Positions 26,767-34,714 of a stretch of 64,000 bases of DNA are shown here, piece by piece. Source of the stretch: Bradyrhizobium sp. ORS 278. Its GTDB lineage: Bacteria; Pseudomonadota; Alphaproteobacteria; Rhizobiales; Xanthobacteraceae. Position 1 is the stretch's first letter, and each line of letters begins with the position of its first letter. Below the pieces are notes generated by a model that was given only the letters and a program-made list of their open reading frames with translations, was not told the DNA's origin and searched no databases. Made by a program: the position numbers and the translations under genes. The stretch covers positions 4,836,001 to 4,900,000 of the forward strand of contig NC_009445.1 in assembly GCF_000026145.1 (NCBI RefSeq). Direction: 5' to 3'.

Positions 26767-27351
26767 ATGACCCAGCCCGCCATCAGCCGCTTCCCCGTCC
26801 CCGCGATCGACGCGCTGCCGGAGGATATCCGCACCCGCCTTCTTGCCGTGCAGGAGAAGAGCGGCTTCGTGCCGAACGTCTTTCTGACCCTCGCACACCG
26901 GCCTGACGAGTTCCGCGCCTTCTTCGCCTATCACGACGCGCTGATGGAGAAGGACGGCGGGCTGACCAAGGCCGAGCGCGAGATGATCGTGGTTGCCACG
27001 TCGAGCGCCAACCAGTGCCAGTATTGCGTGATCGCCCATGGCGCGATCCTGCGCATCCGCGCCAAGAACCCGCTGATCGCCGACCAGGTCGCGATCAATT
27101 ACCGCAAGGCCGATATCACGCCGCGACAGCGTACGATGCTCGATTTCGCGATGAAGGTGGCGCTGGAGGCGCACACCGTCGGCGAGGCCGATTTCAAGAC
27201 GCTGGCGGAGCACGGCTTCAGCGACGACGATGTCTGGGACATCGCCGCGATCGCGGCCTTCTTCGCGCTGTCGAACCGGATGGCCAATGTCACCGGCATG
27301 CGGCCCAATGACGAGTTCTATCTGATGGGGCGGCTGCCGAAGGCGAAGTAG
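26767..27351 (+). CDS. AhpD-like peroxidase-related protein (carboxymuconolactone decarboxylase fold)
   Basis: A 194-residue protein with the CMD/AhpD helical fold. The redox motif CxxC appears in SSANQCQYCVIAHG, with the downstream His that acts as the proton relay in AhpD. Length and the opening (ISRFPVPAIDALPEDIR) match the 'uncharacterised peroxidase-related' subgroup, which is larger than AhpD. It probably reduces peroxides with an unknown electron donor. It converges with the ParB-like gene, 4 bases away. Confidence 0.88.
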   Translation: MTQPAISRFPVPAIDALPEDIRTRLLAVQEKSGFVPNVFLTLAHRPDEFRAFFAYHDALMEKDGGLTKAEREMIVVATSSANQCQYCVIAHGAILRIRAKNPLIADQVAINYRKADITPRQRTMLDFAMKVALEAHTVGEADFKTLAEHGFSDDDVWDIAAIAAFFALSNRMANVTGMRPNDEFYLMGRLPKAK

Positions 27352-27355
27352 CGGA

Positions 27356-27979
27356 TCAGTCGTCCGACGCGGGCCCGCACCAGCCGGGCAAATAGACCGC
27401 GTCATGGCTCTTGGCGAGCGCGAGCGCGTGCTCCATGGCAGCGGCGAACTGCGTCTCGACCGTCTTGCGCTTGACCTTGCGCCGCAGGAAGTCGGCCCAC
27501 AGGAACTCGCTGAACGGCGTCGTGTCCTTGGCGAAGCCGCCGGCGCGGCGCAGCTCGCCGGCAAGGCTGCGATACGGATCGTCCTTCAGATCCGCGACGC
27601 TCTTCGGCAGGTCCTTGAAGTGCCGCCGCTCGCCCTTGGCGTCGTAGGGATAGACCCAGCGCTTGTTGTCCATCACGTTCCAGAAGCCATCGGGATCGAC
27701 CATCGAGAGATCGCCGATGACGGTGACCAGCACGTCCTTGACCCCCTCGTCGTGCAGCGCGCGCGCCAGATGATGGTGGTCGACCACGTAGTTCCGCTTG
27801 TCCGGTCCGATCACGACCGGGATCATGTGCTTGCCAAGCAGCTCGGCCCTCTTCTTGGCCTTGTGCTCGCGCCAGCGCTCGCGCTTCTCCCTCACCTCGC
27901 GCATGCCCACCGTCATCTGCGTCGGGCGCAGCGACAGGATCGGGATGGGATGTAGCAACGGCTCGCGGGTATTGGCCAT
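27356..27979 (-). CDS. ParB-like nuclease-fold protein (ParBc_2 type)
   Basis: A 207-residue protein. Residues 10-110 resemble the putative ParB-like nuclease domain: ILSLRPTQMTVGMREVREK, then IPVVIGPDKRNYVVDHHHLARAL, where the His-rich turn replaces the GERR motif of true ParB. There is no helix-turn-helix or centromere-binding domain, so chromosome partitioning is unlikely; the fold is also used by sulfiredoxin and by CTP-binding proteins. The ATG at 27979 begins the conserved region; the longer frame upstream does not look coding. Confidence 0.75.
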   Translation of the reverse strand: MANTREPLLHPIPILSLRPTQMTVGMREVREKRERWREHKAKKRAELLGKHMIPVVIGPDKRNYVVDHHHLARALHDEGVKDVLVTVIGDLSMVDPDGFWNVMDNKRWVYPYDAKGERRHFKDLPKSVADLKDDPYRSLAGELRRAGGFAKDTTPFSEFLWADFLRRKVKRKTVETQFAAAMEHALALAKSHDAVYLPGWCGPASDD

Positions 27980-28178
27980 GCGTGAAGCTCCGATGGACAG
28001 CGTCGACATTTCCGGCGAGATCAGCGCCGCCGGCGCGGGGGTTCCACCGATACACCAAATAGAACGGAAACGACACATCCGCAGGGCGCCTCGAGGCTCT
28101 GATGCAGCTCAAGGCCGCCAAAGTTTCTTTGTGAGAGGCTGCGGCTGCGTGCTATGGAAAGACCATCGGAGTCGAGGC

Positions 28179-28541
28179 ATGAAGACCCAGCGCCCCATCG
28201 CAGCGGAGGATGAGCATCGCGTGGTGCCGTTCCGGCCCCGCAATGGTCCGGCGCGGCGGGTCACCGAGGGCGGCAGTCCGAACGTGAATCCTCCCGTTCC
28301 GCTGCGGCGGCCCGAGCCGGTCTCGCTCGACCTCTCCCGGTATGAACAGCCGCGCGAGGAGCCCGACGATTTCCGGCATCGGATCCTCGCCAACATCGCC
28401 GCGATCGCCTTCACCATCGCGCTGACGGCGATCGGCATCTGGCTGGCGATGAGCATCGCGGATCTGCGCAAGACGCAGGATTGCCTCCTCACCGGACGGC
28501 GCGACTGCGCCCGCATCATCACCGAGACCTACATGCCCTGA
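28179..28541 (+). CDS. Small single-pass membrane protein, unknown function
   Basis: A 120-residue protein that I do not recognise. The first 75 residues are polar, Pro/Arg-rich and probably disordered; one membrane helix follows (IAAIAFTIALTAIGIWLAM); the short tail carries two Cys (QDCLLTGRRDC), spaced eight apart, on the periplasmic side if the N terminus is inside. GTCGAGG precedes the ATG. It stands alone before the lipid A cluster promoter. Confidence 0.65.
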   Translation: MKTQRPIAAEDEHRVVPFRPRNGPARRVTEGGSPNVNPPVPLRRPEPVSLDLSRYEQPREEPDDFRHRILANIAAIAFTIALTAIGIWLAMSIADLRKTQDCLLTGRRDCARIITETYMP

Positions 28542-28604
28542 AGGCCGCGCCCGCCTCCCTGACAGGGCATCACAATCCCGCCACAACCGGCGCTCCCGGC
28601 TCCA

Positions 28605-28633
28605 TTGAACTCACCGCGGCGCTCCGATATACG
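28605..28633 (+). promoter_or_regulatory. Sigma70-like promoter of the acpXL lipid A cluster
   Basis: TTGAAC (28605-28610), a 17-base spacer and TATACG (28628-28633). Transcription would begin near 28640, giving a leader of about 105 bases before acpXL. Confidence 0.55.
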
Positions 28634-28745
28634 GGCACACGACTCCTGGGCGACGGGGGTAAAAGGGCTCGCATCAGACGCCCCCAAGGCGGTGTCCCCT
28701 CGTTGCCCTTCTCCGGATTAGCTCCAAAATATCAAAGGCTTAGTG

Positions 28746-29027
28746 ATGTCCTCAACATTCGATCAGGTCGCCACGATCATCGCTGAAACCTGCGACATCC
28801 CGCGCGACACGATCACGCCGGATAGCCACGCCATCGACGATCTGGGCATCGACAGCCTCGATTTCCTCGACATCGCCTTCGCCATCGACAAGGCCTTCGG
28901 CATCAAGCTGCCGCTGGAGAAGTGGACCCAGGAAGTGAACGACGGCAAGGCCAGCACCGAGCAGTATTTCGTGCTCAAGAACCTGTGCGCCCGCATCGAC
29001 GAGCTGGTCGCCGCCAAGGGCGCCTGA
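28746..29027 (+). CDS. acpXL: AcpXL, acyl carrier protein for very-long-chain fatty acid of lipid A
   Basis: A 93-residue acyl carrier protein with the phosphopantetheine site Ser37 in [11 protein letters not shown]. AcpXL carries the C26-C32 hydroxylated acyl chain while it is elongated and hands it to LpxXL. The longer C-terminal part and the gene order acpXL-fabZ-fabF-fabF-lpxXL are diagnostic of Rhizobiales. The ATG at 28746 follows a GTG at 28743 that could also serve. First gene of the operon, preceded by a good promoter. Confidence 0.95.
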   Translation: MSSTFDQVATIIAETCDIPRDTITPDSHAIDDLGIDSLDFLDIAFAIDKAFGIKLPLEKWTQEVNDGKASTEQYFVLKNLCARIDELVAAKGA

Positions 29028-29036
29028 GCGCCCGCC

Positions 29037-29507
29037 ATGCAGATCGAATACTTCCTGCTGATCGACCGCATTCTCGACCTCAAGCTGGACGAGAAGACCA
29101 TCACCGTCGAGGCCAAGGTTCCGACCGAGAGCACGATCTTCGAAGGACACTTCCCGGGCTACCCGATCATGCCCGGCGTGCTGCTGATCGAGTCGATGGC
29201 GCAGACCTCCGGCTGGCTGCTGCTCGCGCTGATGAAGTTCGAGCGGATGCCGTTCCTTGCCGCCGTGAAGGAAGCCAAGATGCGCGGCTTCGTGCAGCCC
29301 GGCGAGGTACTCACCGTCGAGGCCAACGTGCTGCATGAGGGCTCCGGCTACGCCATCACCGAGGCGCGCGTGAAAGTCGGCGGCAAGCTGCGCTCGAACG
29401 CGACGATCACGTTCAGCCACGTCCCCTTCCCCAATCCGGAACTGCGCGGACACATGGATGCCGTCGCCGAGCGCGTCGGCTTTCCGCACCAGATCCTGCA
29501 GCGATGA
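29037..29507 (+). CDS. 3-hydroxyacyl-ACP dehydratase of the VLCFA pathway (FabZ-XL)
   Basis: A 156-residue single hot-dog-fold protein of the FabZ type. The catalytic His lies in GHFPGYPIMPG and the catalytic Glu in LLIESMAQ. It removes water from 3-hydroxyacyl-AcpXL in each elongation round. Starts 9 bases after acpXL and its stop overlaps the next gene by ATGA, so the cluster is translationally coupled here. Confidence 0.93.
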   Translation: MQIEYFLLIDRILDLKLDEKTITVEAKVPTESTIFEGHFPGYPIMPGVLLIESMAQTSGWLLLALMKFERMPFLAAVKEAKMRGFVQPGEVLTVEANVLHEGSGYAITEARVKVGGKLRSNATITFSHVPFPNPELRGHMDAVAERVGFPHQILQR

Positions 29508-30709
29508 GTGAGACGCCTTCCGTGACATCAGCCCCCGTCGAAGTCTGGATCACCGGCATCGGCCTTGCGACCTCGCTCGGCGAGGGCCTCGATGCGAACT
29601 GGGAGGCTCTCAACGCCGGCCAGATCAATGTCGATGAGCAGGGCTTCGCGCCCTACATCGTGCATCCCTGGGCCAAGGTGAATCTCGAGGCGCAGATTCC
29701 GAAGAAGGAACAGCGCCAGATGGAGGCGTGGCAGCGCATCGGCACCTATGCCGCCGGGCTGGCGCTGGACTCGGCCGGGCTGAAGGGCAACAAGGACATC
29801 CTGTCCCGGATGGACATGATCGTCGCCGCCGGCGGCGGCGAGCGCGACATCTCGGTCGACACCGCCATTCTCAACGCCGAGGCCGCGGGCAACTGCACGC
29901 CGGGCTTCCTCAACGACCGGTTGATGAGCGATCTGCGGCCGACCCTGTTCCTGGCGCAGCTCTCGAATTTGCTCGCCGGCAACATCGCGATCTCGCACGG
30001 CGTCTGCGGCACCTCGCGCACCTTCATGGGCGAAGAGGTCGCCGGCGTGGACGCGTTCAAGATCGCGCTTGCCCGCATCGCCGGCGGACAGAGCGACATC
30101 GCGCTGGTCGGCGGCTCGCACAATGGCGAGCGCAAGGACCTGCTCGTGCTCTACGAGTTCGGCGACTACAATCTCAAGAACGAGTTCAAGCCGGTGTGGG
30201 CGCGCAAGGAGCATCCTGGCTTCGCGCTCGGCTCGGCCGGCGCCTTCCTGGTGCTGGAGTCCAAGCCGCATGCCGAAGCCCGTGGCGCCAAGCCGCTGGC
30301 GCGGCTGAGCAAGGTGGTGGCCGACCGCGCCCGCCGCAAGGAGGCCGGCGCCGTGACCGGTACGCTCGACCGGCTGTGGTCGGCGCTGGACGTGCACGAG
30401 GCGCCGGGCGCGATCATCACCGGCGCCACCGGTGCCGAGCCCGTGACGTCGGAGGAGCGCGCATTCCTCGACCGCCACAAGGCGTTCGCCGTGCGCTCGA
30501 GCGGCACCCGCTTCGGCCACACGATGGAGGCGCATTTCGCGCTCGATCTGGCGCTCGCCGCGCTGTCGATCTCGCGCGGCGCGCTGTTCGCGCCCGGCGA
30601 CACCTCGGGAGTTGAGAGCGAGATGAATGAGGCTCCGGCCCAGATCGTGGTGGTCGGTGCTGGCCATTACCGCGGCGAAGGCATGGCCTTGGTCGAAGCT
30701 GTCAAGTGA
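29504..30709 (+). CDS. Ketosynthase-like protein of the VLCFA pathway, degenerate active site (FabF-XL, first copy)
   Basis: A 401-residue thiolase-fold protein related to beta-ketoacyl-ACP synthases. A Cys (Cys168 in SHGVCGTSRTF) sits where the nucleophile is expected and His339 is in RFGHTMEAH, but the NAHGT motif is replaced by TGATGAEP and the conserved Lys before GHT is Thr. About ten extra residues follow the Cys region. By analogy with type II polyketide systems it may act as a chain-length-factor-like partner of the intact KS encoded next. The frame is clean, so this is not decay. Partnership is inference. Confidence 0.88.
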   Translation: MSETPSVTSAPVEVWITGIGLATSLGEGLDANWEALNAGQINVDEQGFAPYIVHPWAKVNLEAQIPKKEQRQMEAWQRIGTYAAGLALDSAGLKGNKDILSRMDMIVAAGGGERDISVDTAILNAEAAGNCTPGFLNDRLMSDLRPTLFLAQLSNLLAGNIAISHGVCGTSRTFMGEEVAGVDAFKIALARIAGGQSDIALVGGSHNGERKDLLVLYEFGDYNLKNEFKPVWARKEHPGFALGSAGAFLVLESKPHAEARGAKPLARLSKVVADRARRKEAGAVTGTLDRLWSALDVHEAPGAIITGATGAEPVTSEERAFLDRHKAFAVRSSGTRFGHTMEAHFALDLALAALSISRGALFAPGDTSGVESEMNEAPAQIVVVGAGHYRGEGMALVEAVK

Positions 30710-30746
30710 ACGCGGCGCGCGGCTAGACGACGCGACGGGGGACATC

Positions 30747-32021
30747 ATGAGTGTACGCGACAAGTTTGGACGCCCCGTCGTGGTCGTGACGGGCATGGGC
30801 ATCGTCACCTCGCTGGGTGCGGGCAAGTCCGACAATTGGACCAAGCTGGTGGCCGGCGAGTCCGGCATCCGCACCATCACGCGCTTCCCAATCGACGGGT
30901 TGAAGACGACGATGGCCGGCACGGTGGACTTCGTGCCAGTCGCGCCGTTCACCTCGACCGGCCTGTCCGAACGGCTCGGCCACATGGCCGTGGAGGAAGC
31001 GATCGCGCAGGCCGGCATCGGCTCCAAGGGCGACTTCCCGGGTCCGCTGTTTCTCGCTGTCGCGCCGGTCGAAATCGAGTGGCCGCAGCGGCTCGAGCTC
31101 GCGCATGAGGTCGGCGGCACGCACTTCACCTATGACGACCTCCTGAAGGTCTGCGGCGGCGGCAAGTTCGTCAACTACCACCACCGCTTCCTGTTCGGCT
31201 CGGTCGCCGACTCGTTGTCGGATACATTCGGTACCAAGGGCTCGCCGATCTCACTGTCGACCGCCTGCGCCTCCGGCGCTACCGCGATCCAGCTCGGCGT
31301 CGAGGCCATCCGCCGCGGCGAGACCGATGTCGCGCTGTGCGCGGCGACCGAAGGCTCGGTCAATCCGGAAGGCCTGGTGCGCTTCTCGCTGCTGTCGGCG
31401 CTATCGACCCAGAACGATCCGCCGCAGGCCGCCTCCAAGCCGTTCTCCAAGAACCGTGACGGCTTCGTCATGGCCGAAGGCGCCGGCGCGCTGGTGCTGG
31501 AAAGCTACGATGCGGCCGTGGCGCGTGGCGCGAAGATCCTCGGCGTCGTCGCAGGCTGCGGCGAGCTGACCGATTCCTTCCACCGCACCCGCTCCTCGCC
31601 GGACGGCAAGCCGATCATCGGCTGCATCCGGAAAGCCCTGGCCGATGCCGGCATGGCGCCGGAGCAGATCGACCACATCAACGCGCATGGCACCGCCACG
31701 CCCGAGAACGACAAGATGGAATATGTCGGCGTGTCCGCCGTGTTCGGCGAGCACACCGGCAAGATCCCGGTCTCGTCCAACAAGTCGATGGTCGGCCACA
31801 CCATCTCCGCGGCCGGCGCGGTCGAGGCGATCATCTCGCTGCTGACGCTCGAGCATCAGCTGATCCCGCCGACCATCAACTACGACATTCCGGATCCCGC
31901 GATCCTGTTCGACGTCGTCGGCAACAAGGCCCGCGAGGCGCGCGTCACGGCCGTGATGTCGAACTCGTTCGGCTTCGGCGGCCAGAACGCCTCGCTGATC
32001 CTGACCCGCGAACCGGCCTGA
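30747..32021 (+). CDS. Beta-ketoacyl-ACP synthase of the VLCFA pathway (FabF-XL, second copy)
   Basis: A 424-residue FabF/KAS II-type enzyme with a complete active site: Cys174 in STACASG, His314 in NAHGTATPEND, and Lys346/His351 in SNKSMVGHT. It condenses malonyl-ACP with the growing acyl-AcpXL chain. It starts at ATG 30747, 37 bases after the degenerate ketosynthase; an upstream in-frame extension overlaps that gene and is not needed. It ends 16 bases before lpxXL. Confidence 0.95.
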   Translation: MSVRDKFGRPVVVVTGMGIVTSLGAGKSDNWTKLVAGESGIRTITRFPIDGLKTTMAGTVDFVPVAPFTSTGLSERLGHMAVEEAIAQAGIGSKGDFPGPLFLAVAPVEIEWPQRLELAHEVGGTHFTYDDLLKVCGGGKFVNYHHRFLFGSVADSLSDTFGTKGSPISLSTACASGATAIQLGVEAIRRGETDVALCAATEGSVNPEGLVRFSLLSALSTQNDPPQAASKPFSKNRDGFVMAEGAGALVLESYDAAVARGAKILGVVAGCGELTDSFHRTRSSPDGKPIIGCIRKALADAGMAPEQIDHINAHGTATPENDKMEYVGVSAVFGEHTGKIPVSSNKSMVGHTISAAGAVEAIISLLTLEHQLIPPTINYDIPDPAILFDVVGNKAREARVTAVMSNSFGFGGQNASLILTREPA

Positions 32022-32037
32022 TCCGCCTGTCGCATCG

Positions 32038-32970
32038 ATGAGTCTCCTGCCCCTCCGGACCAAGCTCGTCATCCGCCAGGAGGTGAAGTCGCTCGGATCC
32101 TCCGCCGTCGGCGCACTGACGGTCGGCATGCTCAAGACGACGCGCTATTTCGATCCGCAGAAGACGGCCGACCGCTTCGCGCGCATCGCGCAGTGGATCG
32201 GTCCCAAGTTGCGCGAGCAGCGCATCGGTCGCGACAATCTCACGAAAGCCTTCCCGGAGAAATCGCCCGAGGAGATCGAGCGTATCCTCGCCGGTGTCTG
32301 GGACAATCTCGGCCGAGTTGGCGCCGAGTTCGCCCATCTCGACAAGATCTGGGACTATGACGAGGAGCATCCCGAGCGCAGCCGGATCGAGCTGACGCCG
32401 CGCACGCACGAGCTGTTTCACCAGCTCCGCCTCGACGGCAAGCCGGCGCTGATCTTCGCGAGCCACCTCGCCAATTGGGAAATGCCGGCGCTGGCCGCCG
32501 TCGCCCACAAGCTCGACACCGCGATCCTCTACCGCCGCCCCAACATCGCCGCCGCCGACCGCATCATCCAGGAGATGCGCCAGGTAAAGATGGGCACCCT
32601 GATCCCCGCCGGCCGCGACGCGCCGCTGCGGCTCGGCCAGGCGCTCAAGAACGGCCAGCATGTTGCGATGCTGGTCGATCAGTACCTGACCGGCGGCGTC
32701 GAGGTGACGTTCTTCGGCCGCAAGACCCGCGCCAATCCGATGCTGGCCCGCCTGCTGCGCCAGGTCGAATGCCCCGTGCATGGCGTGCGCATCATCCGCC
32801 TGCCCGGCAACCGCTTCCGCGCCGAGCTGTCGGAGGAGGTGAAGCCGGTGCGCGATGCGAATGGACAGATCGACATCCAGGGCATGACGCAGGCGGTCAC
32901 CAACGTCGTCGAAGGCTGGGTGCGCGAATATCCGGAGCAGTGGCTCTGGCTGCACCGCCGCTGGCGGTAA
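32038..32970 (+). CDS. lpxXL: LpxXL, lipid A very-long-chain acyltransferase
   Basis: A 310-residue LpxL/HtrB-family acyltransferase. The catalytic H-x4-E/D motif is seen as FASHLANWEMPA (about residue 140), followed by YRRPNIAAADRII and the VDQYLTGGVEVTFFGR segment. It has a short N-terminal membrane-proximal region. It transfers the AcpXL-bound acyl chain to lipid A. Position at the end of the acpXL cluster settles the assignment over ordinary LpxL. Note that the zinc-type alcohol dehydrogenase gene often present between the ketosynthase and lpxXL in Rhizobium clusters is absent here. Confidence 0.93.
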   Translation: MSLLPLRTKLVIRQEVKSLGSSAVGALTVGMLKTTRYFDPQKTADRFARIAQWIGPKLREQRIGRDNLTKAFPEKSPEEIERILAGVWDNLGRVGAEFAHLDKIWDYDEEHPERSRIELTPRTHELFHQLRLDGKPALIFASHLANWEMPALAAVAHKLDTAILYRRPNIAAADRIIQEMRQVKMGTLIPAGRDAPLRLGQALKNGQHVAMLVDQYLTGGVEVTFFGRKTRANPMLARLLRQVECPVHGVRIIRLPGNRFRAELSEEVKPVRDANGQIDIQGMTQAVTNVVEGWVREYPEQWLWLHRRWR

Positions 32971-33131
32971 TCCCTCCTCGCAGTCAAATTCCACCGCAAG
33001 GAAGAAGATCGGCAGCACGATCTTCCGTCAACAGGCCCTCCGAAGAAAACTCTTACCTCATCTGGCGACGCTCGCTACCTTGGCGCCGTATCCGAGACGC
33101 TGTTCGGAAGCTCCAGGGAGGACAAGCGCGA

Positions 33132-33509
33132 ATGTTTTCGCACATCATGATCGGCACCAACGACCTCGACAAGGCCAAGGTCTTCTACGACAAGCTGCTG
33201 GGCACGCTCGGCGTGCGCCCGGCCAAGGTCGACGGCCACCGCATCTTCTACATCACGCCGACCGGCATCTTCTCGGTCTCCAAGCCGATCAACGGGCAGC
33301 CCGCCACGCCGGCCAATGGCGGCACCATCGGCTATGCCTGCAGTTCGTCCGAACAAGTTGATGCCTGGCACGCGGCCGGCCTGGAAGCCGGCGGCACCAC
33401 CTGCGAGGATCCGCCCGGCGTGCGCCAGGGATCGACCGGCAAGCTGTATCTCGCCTATTTGCGCGATCTTGACGGCAACAAGCTCTGCGCGATGCACCGG
33501 CTGGCCTGA
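33132..33509 (+). CDS. VOC-family (glyoxalase/dioxygenase fold) protein
   Basis: A 125-residue vicinal-oxygen-chelate protein: HIMIGTNDLDKAKVFYDKLLGTLG opening, central FSVSKPINGQPA, and a closing YLRDLDGNKLCAMHR block with the metal-ligand Glu replaced in part by DLDGN. One betaalphabetabetabeta pair, so it must dimerise. Substrate unknown. AGGACAAGCGCGA precedes the ATG. It is followed immediately by a palindromic repeat that separates it from the convergent potF-like gene. Confidence 0.85.
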   Translation: MFSHIMIGTNDLDKAKVFYDKLLGTLGVRPAKVDGHRIFYITPTGIFSVSKPINGQPATPANGGTIGYACSSSEQVDAWHAAGLEAGGTTCEDPPGVRQGSTGKLYLAYLRDLDGNKLCAMHRLA

Positions 33510-33518
33510 TCTCTCCGG

Positions 33519-33593
33519 CGTCATTGCGAGGAGCAACGCGACGAAGCAATCCAGAGTCGTCGTCTTCGCCCTGGATTGCTTCGCAATGACGAC
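33519..33593. repeat. Intergenic palindromic element (GTCATTGCGA type)
   Basis: Two nested inverted repeats: GTCATTGCGA / TCGCAATGAC on the outside and GAAGCAATCCAG / CTGGATTGCTTC inside. It lies between two convergent genes and could end transcription from both sides. Elements of this type are scattered in Bradyrhizobium genomes. Confidence 0.75.
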
Positions 33594-33601
33594 AGCGCGA
33601 A

Positions 33602-34711
33602 CTACCGCCCCGTCTTCACCTTCGTCCAGAGCCGGTTGATCAGGCGCTGCGTCGCCGGCTCGCGGGCGGCGATGACGAACAGCTTCTTCAGGGTCGCGTC
33701 ATCGGGATATATGTTCTTATCACCGAGGATCTTCGGATCGATCAGCTTCTGGCTCGCCAGATTGCCGTTGGCGTAGGACAGGAAGTCCGAGTTCTTGGCC
33801 GCGACTTCAGGCCGGTAGAGATAGTTGATCAGCGCATACGCCTCGGGCACGTGCTGGGCATCGGCTGGGATGGCAAAATTGTCGAAGAACATCTGCGCGC
33901 CCTCTTTCGGGATCGCGTAGCCGATCTCGATGCCGTTCTTGGCCTCCTCTGCGCGGCTGCGGGCCTGCATGATGTCGCCGGACCAGCCGACAACGAGGCA
34001 GATCTCACCGGTGGCGAGCGCGCTCAGATATTCCGACGAATGAAACTTGCGCACGAAGGGCGCGACCTTGCCGACCACTTCGGCCGCCTTCTCCAGGTCA
34101 GCCTGCTTGGTCGAGTTGGGATCGAGGCCGAGATAGTTCAGCGCCGCCGGGAAGATGTCGTCGGCGGAATCCAGCATATGGACGCCGCAATCCTTGAACC
34201 TGGCAAGGTTCTCCGGCTTGAACACCATGTCCCAGCTGTCGATCCGCACGCCCGCGCCCAGGATCTTCTCGATTGCCTTCACATTGTAGCCGATGCCGGT
34301 CGTGCCCCACATGTAGTTGGCGGCGAACTGGTTGCCGGGATCGTAGGTGGCGAGACGCGCGGTGACTACCGTCCAGGCATTGGCGAGGTTCGGCAGCTTC
34401 GCCTTGTCGAGCGGCTGGAAGATCTTGGCCTTGATCTGGCGCTGGAGGAAATACGCCGTGGGCACCACGACGTCGTAGCCGGACTTGCCGGCGAGCAGCC
34501 TTGTCTCCAGCGTCTCGTTGGCGTCGAAGGTATCGTAGACGACCTTGATGCCGGTCTCCTTGGTGAAATCCTCAAGGACACCAGGCGCCATGTAGTTCGA
34601 CCAGTTGTAGAAGTTCACGACGCGCTCCTCAGCTGCCGCAGCTGAGAGCGTCAGTACTGCGGCCGCCAGGGCCAGAGCCGAGCGAATGCAGCCGCGCGTC
34701 ATGTCCTTCAT
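33602..34711 (-). CDS. Polyamine ABC-transporter substrate-binding protein (PotF/SpuD-like)
   Basis: A 369-residue periplasmic binding protein. Signal peptide (residues 8-27 ending AAAEE), then RVVNFYNWSNYMAPGVLEDFTKETGIKV, YDVVVPTAYFLQRQI, and GWSGDIMQARSRA, the segments that line the putrescine/spermidine site in PotF-type proteins. No potG, potH or potI gene is in the window, so the permease is elsewhere or further away. The aminotransferase gene ends 3 bases upstream, so the pair forms one transcript. Confidence 0.9.
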   Translation of the reverse strand: MKDMTRGCIRSALALAAAVLTLSAAAAEERVVNFYNWSNYMAPGVLEDFTKETGIKVVYDTFDANETLETRLLAGKSGYDVVVPTAYFLQRQIKAKIFQPLDKAKLPNLANAWTVVTARLATYDPGNQFAANYMWGTTGIGYNVKAIEKILGAGVRIDSWDMVFKPENLARFKDCGVHMLDSADDIFPAALNYLGLDPNSTKQADLEKAAEVVGKVAPFVRKFHSSEYLSALATGEICLVVGWSGDIMQARSRAEEAKNGIEIGYAIPKEGAQMFFDNFAIPADAQHVPEAYALINYLYRPEVAAKNSDFLSYANGNLASQKLIDPKILGDKNIYPDDATLKKLFVIAAREPATQRLINRLWTKVKTGR

Positions 34712-34714
34712 CTC

